A stretch of DNA of 8,434 bases, from the NCBI GenBank assembly GCA_029260675.1, contig JAJDCV010000105.1, forward strand, positions 1 to 8,434, in the 5' to 3' direction. The translations under genes were made by a program, and so were the position numbers. Positions 6,001-8,434 of the stretch are shown here, piece after piece. The DNA is from Phycisphaeraceae bacterium (lineage in GTDB: Bacteria; Planctomycetota; Phycisphaerae; Phycisphaerales; Phycisphaeraceae). A model generated the notes under the pieces. That model was given only the letters and a program-made list of their open reading frames with translations. It ran no database searches and was not told the origin of the DNA. Position 1 is the stretch's first letter; every line of letters begins with the position of its first letter.

Positions 6001-6555
6001 ATGTTGATGGCCGTGGTGTTTGTCCTGGTGGGCTGCGCTTCGGGGCCCGCGGGCGAGAGCACGAGACTGACCGTCGGTGATTTCGAGGCGATGGCGCAAG
6101 CTATGGCGCAGAGCATGATGGCCAGCGACGCACTGACCGCCCGTGGGCCCGATGACACACCGTGGGTCGTCTCGATCGACAAGGTGTTGAACCTGTCCGA
6201 CGACGTGATGACTGAGAACGAGCAATGGTCGATTATCGCTCAGGTCCGGGGTGCCGAGCCGATGCGGGTGTTGTGGGATGAAAAGGCGGTCCGGTTCGTG
6301 TTGCCGGCTGTGCACGACGTGCACGCTATCCCGTGCGGCAATAACCCCAACGAGTTCCCGTACTTTTTCGGTTCCGAGCGCCGGCCGACTCACACGATGA
6401 CCGCGACCTTCCGATCGGTGACACGGGCACAAGCAAAAATGCGCAGCGACCTGTATTACTGCCAGTTCGATCTACTCAACCTGGGCACCGGTGAACCGGT
6501 GTGGAGCGATCGGTTCGAGTTCAAGCGTCAGGCAAAGGGGCACGTGTGGGATTGA
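6001..6555 (+). CDS. Second LpoB-like lipoprotein
   Basis: A 184-residue lipoprotein, a distant relative of its upstream neighbour. The lipobox is LVGC with the cysteine at residue 12. A helix (VGDFEAMAQAMAQSMMAS) precedes the strand WVVSIDKVLNLSD (55-67), at the place of the LpoB strand-turn. The C-terminal half has a TATFRSVTRAQAKMRSDLYYCQFDLLNLGTG hairpin and EPVWSDRFEFKRQAKG (165-180), paralleling the LpoB ending in TGEIIWSGK. The start is uncertain: ATG 6001 gives a signal peptide with no positive charge, only 11 residues before the cysteine. GTG 5920, TTG 5947 or CTG 5983 in the same frame would add arginines, but the first two would translate part of the repeat at 5962-5989. GAGGG, 11 bases before ATG 6001, is the only candidate ribosome binding site and lies at the end of that repeat. 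The stop is TGA, overlapping the next gene. Confidence 0.72.
   Translation: MLMAVVFVLVGCASGPAGESTRLTVGDFEAMAQAMAQSMMASDALTARGPDDTPWVVSIDKVLNLSDDVMTENEQWSIIAQVRGAEPMRVLWDEKAVRFVLPAVHDVHAIPCGNNPNEFPYFFGSERRPTHTMTATFRSVTRAQAKMRSDLYYCQFDLLNLGTGEPVWSDRFEFKRQAKGHVWD
6534..6540 (+). promoter_or_regulatory. Ribosome binding site for the COG3014-like gene
   Basis: AAAGGGG lies five bases before GTG 6546, inside the end of the preceding gene. It supports a GTG start over the upstream in-frame ATG at 6501. Confidence 0.65.
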
Positions 6556-8285
6556 TCACCCGTCACCTCGTATTGTTATTTATGGTTCTGTTGCTGCTCG
6601 CGCAGGGCTGCCAGGAGCCGATGCGCACGCCGACCGCGGCGTTGCGGGCGGGTGACTACGCCCAGCCGCGCACCGCTATCCACAACGACATGCAGCCCAA
6701 GCGCTCGGACCGGGCGTACCTGCTGGACCGGATGCGGGTCGGGGTGTTGACGCTGGCGGACGGGTACCCGCGCTCGGCGCAGACGGTGTTCGAGGAAATC
6801 TACGACGTGCTACGGACCCAGGGGATCAACAAGGACAAGACCGTTGCGTCGATCGTGCTGAACGAGGACGTGAAGGTCTGGAAGGGTGAGCCGTTCGAGC
6901 AGGCGTTGGCGATGGCGTACTACGCGATGGTGCAGGCGGAGCTGGGTTCCTGGGACAACGCCCGTGCGGCTTCGAATGGGTCGCTATTTCGGCTGCGTGA
7001 CTTCGGGGAGGACGATGACGGCGAACGGATCGACACCTACGAGATCGCACGCCGGGCGGTGGAATACGAACGCGCGATCGAGGCGGGGGATTCTTCCGAG
7101 GAAGCACTGAAGAAAGCGAATTACCTGGACAACGGCTACGCGGTGCGCGACTCGGACTTCACGCTTGGGTATCTGCTGGCGGGGATCGCGAATCAGCAGC
7201 TGGGGCGCACCCGAGAGGCCGACGATCATTACCTGCGCGTGATGGAGTTAGACGAACGCCAGGGCCGGCTGATCGAGGCGTTGCGCGACGGGCGGTACAA
7301 CACCGTGCTGGTCGTGAGCTACGGGCTTGGGCCTCGCAAGGAAGGCTACGGCCCGGACAACGCAGTCGCCCGGTTTAGGCCCAGGTTCCCAAGCGACGAC
7401 GGCGAGTTGCGTGTGCGCGTCGGCCACGTGATGGGGCGGACGTACACACCGGTGCAGGACGTCAACGTGATGGCGGGCGACCACATGTGGAACAACCTCG
7501 CGGACGTGCGCGCCGCCAAGAGCACGCTCGGGTCGTTGATGCTGGTCGGGGGTGCGATCGCGACCGAATACGGCGCGTCGCGCCGTGGCGAGGACGACAC
7601 GCTGTATGTCGGGTTAGCGGCGATGCTGGCCGGTGCGATCATGAAGGCGGGGGCTCACGTGGACACAAGGTTCTGTGACGTGATGCCGCAGCGGTTTTAC
7701 GTCGTGCCGTTGTACCTGTCCGATCCTAATGAACGCATCCAGCTTGAAATCCAGGGCCGGCCGTCCTCGAAGTTGGCGCTCTCCGGGCTGGGACCGCCGC
7801 ACGGACCGGGTAATCCAACACAGCTGCGCTACGTCCACCTGGTCAGCACGCCCAACCCGCACGCCCCGGCACCGGGCTGGGCGGTGTCCGGTGAGGTGCT
7901 CTACCAGAACCCATACACCGACTCCCCCGCCGGCGATGCGGTGCCGTACATCCTCGGCGGCGATGATGTGCGCCCCCCCACTCAACACGTACTCGATGGC
8001 TACCACCGGACGGGCCTGCTCACCGGGATGACGCTTGCCGATCTTCGAGAGTTGTACCGGGCCGAGGGCCTTAGCCTGGCGGTTGAGGATCAGCACGGGT
8101 TCGCAGGCAGGCACCTATTGGAGGGCGGACGGTCGTTGGTCTGCCCCCTGCCCGGGACGGCCGGGTTCGCTCGGCTGTTCGGCCAACACCACCCGCCTTA
8201 TCATCCAAGATCCCAGGAAGTCGCACGGATCACCCCCGCATTAACATCTACGGGAAACCCCCTCCCCCAAGGAGACTCGCCATGA
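6546..8285 (+). CDS. Large helical-repeat lipoprotein resembling COG3014
   Basis: A 579-residue predicted lipoprotein. From GTG 6546 the N-terminus reads MGLITRHLVLLFMVLLLLAQGC, a good signal with an atypical lipobox (AQGC, C22). The body has TPR-like helical pairs: about 63-90 (MRVGVLTLADGYPRSAQTVFEEIY), 117-145 (FEQALAMAYYAMVQAELGSWDNARAA) and 205-237 (FTLGYLLAGIANQQLGRTREADDHYLRVMEL). Two Gly/Ala-rich hydrophobic stretches follow at about 327-345 and 353-370. Then comes VDTRFCDVMPQRFYVVPLYL, matching my memory of the D-x-R...LP block of COG3014 proteins, which sit near lpoB in some gammaproteobacteria. The C-terminal domain (YILGGDDVRPPT, LADLRELYRAEGLSL, LFGQHHPPYHPRS) is not one I can name. 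GTG 6546 overlaps the previous gene by ten bases; its stop overlaps the next start as ATGA. Function unknown; possibly a scaffold for its neighbour lipoproteins. Confidence 0.72.
   Translation: MGLITRHLVLLFMVLLLLAQGCQEPMRTPTAALRAGDYAQPRTAIHNDMQPKRSDRAYLLDRMRVGVLTLADGYPRSAQTVFEEIYDVLRTQGINKDKTVASIVLNEDVKVWKGEPFEQALAMAYYAMVQAELGSWDNARAASNGSLFRLRDFGEDDDGERIDTYEIARRAVEYERAIEAGDSSEEALKKANYLDNGYAVRDSDFTLGYLLAGIANQQLGRTREADDHYLRVMELDERQGRLIEALRDGRYNTVLVVSYGLGPRKEGYGPDNAVARFRPRFPSDDGELRVRVGHVMGRTYTPVQDVNVMAGDHMWNNLADVRAAKSTLGSLMLVGGAIATEYGASRRGEDDTLYVGLAAMLAGAIMKAGAHVDTRFCDVMPQRFYVVPLYLSDPNERIQLEIQGRPSSKLALSGLGPPHGPGNPTQLRYVHLVSTPNPHAPAPGWAVSGEVLYQNPYTDSPAGDAVPYILGGDDVRPPTQHVLDGYHRTGLLTGMTLADLRELYRAEGLSLAVEDQHGFAGRHLLEGGRSLVCPLPGTAGFARLFGQHHPPYHPRSQEVARITPALTSTGNPLPQGDSP
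8269..8275 (+). promoter_or_regulatory. Ribosome binding site for the fourth lipoprotein gene
   Basis: AAGGAGA lies six bases before ATG 8282, within the end of the preceding gene. It lets the fourth gene be translated independently despite the ATGA overlap. Confidence 0.8.
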
Positions 8286-8434
8286 AACGTCTGACACTGC
8301 TGGCCGCACTGCTCGCGATCCCCTTTGCGTTGACCGCCTGCAACACGATCTCCAAGCCCCCCCACGCGGTGAAACCCGACACCGTCTCGGAAGCGAGCTA
8401 CCCCCAGATCGCCACCGAAGGCAACCTCGGGAAT
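8282..8434 (+). CDS. Lipoprotein, N-terminal part only; possibly YcfL/DUF1425 family
   Basis: Fifty-one codons are present before the window ends. The signal peptide MKRLTLLAALLAIPFALTAC has basic residues, a hydrophobic core and the lipobox LTAC (C20), so lipid attachment is well supported. After the cysteine the visible part (VSEASYPQIATEGNLGN) is too short for a firm family call. In E. coli, ycfL (DUF1425) lies next to lpoB, and DUF1425 proteins start with a similar short linker, so this is my best guess from context. The start is fixed by AAGGAGA and overlaps the previous stop as ATGA. It is the last visible gene of the lipoprotein operon. Confidence 0.7.
   Translation, partial: MKRLTLLAALLAIPFALTACNTISKPPHAVKPDTVSEASYPQIATEGNLGN

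Noticed and set aside
5394..6182. Minus-strand open frame of 262 codons across the two LpoB-like genes
   Set aside because: GC-rich antisense frame; the plus-strand genes have lipoboxes, ribosome binding sites and family features, and this frame crosses the palindromic repeat.
1..8434. CRISPR array, tRNA or rRNA genes, integrase or transposase genes
   Set aside because: No regularly spaced direct repeats, cloverleaf-like segments or mobile-element proteins could be seen on either strand.

Overview
The window is a GC-rich bacterial chromosome segment of compact genes separated by a few repeat-rich gaps. Several features point to a planctomycete, probably the Phycisphaerae branch: palindromic repeats in the gaps, a eukaryote-type dimeric glycyl-tRNA synthetase, and an operon of small outer-membrane-type lipoproteins. 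This placement is an inference from gene content and style, not from a marker gene.

Layout. Positions 1-764 hold the C-terminal half of a glycyl-tRNA synthetase whose beginning lies outside the window. It is interrupted by an in-frame TAG at 90-92 although the protein homology continues in the same frame on both sides. A NUDIX hydrolase (757-1329) overlaps its end. After a gap with a GC-rich triple-arm palindrome comes a YbaK-type aminoacyl-tRNA deacylase (1703-2176). Three genes then run on the minus strand: a secreted, methionine-rich protein of unknown function (4726-4184, with a good intrinsic terminator), a CPBP/CAAX-type intramembrane protease (3863-3174), and an SMP-30/gluconolactonase-family enzyme (3138-2263). 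The last two probably form one transcript. The gap between the unknown gene and the protease contains a roughly 160-bp imperfect palindrome.

A divergent, structured gap (4727-5231) leads into a plus-strand operon that runs off the window: an LpoB-like lipoprotein (5232-5849), a second, divergent LpoB-like lipoprotein (6001-6555), a large helical-repeat lipoprotein resembling COG3014 (6546-8285), and the start of a fourth lipoprotein (8282-end) that may be of the YcfL/DUF1425 family. Genes 2-3 and 3-4 overlap. A nested inverted repeat (5878-5989) sits between the two LpoB-like genes and reaches almost to the start of the second.

The two themes are tRNA charging and proofreading on the left (GlyRS, YbaK) and a cell-envelope lipoprotein module on the right. 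The observations most worth checking are the amber codon inside GlyRS, the four-lipoprotein module, and the two repeat structures.
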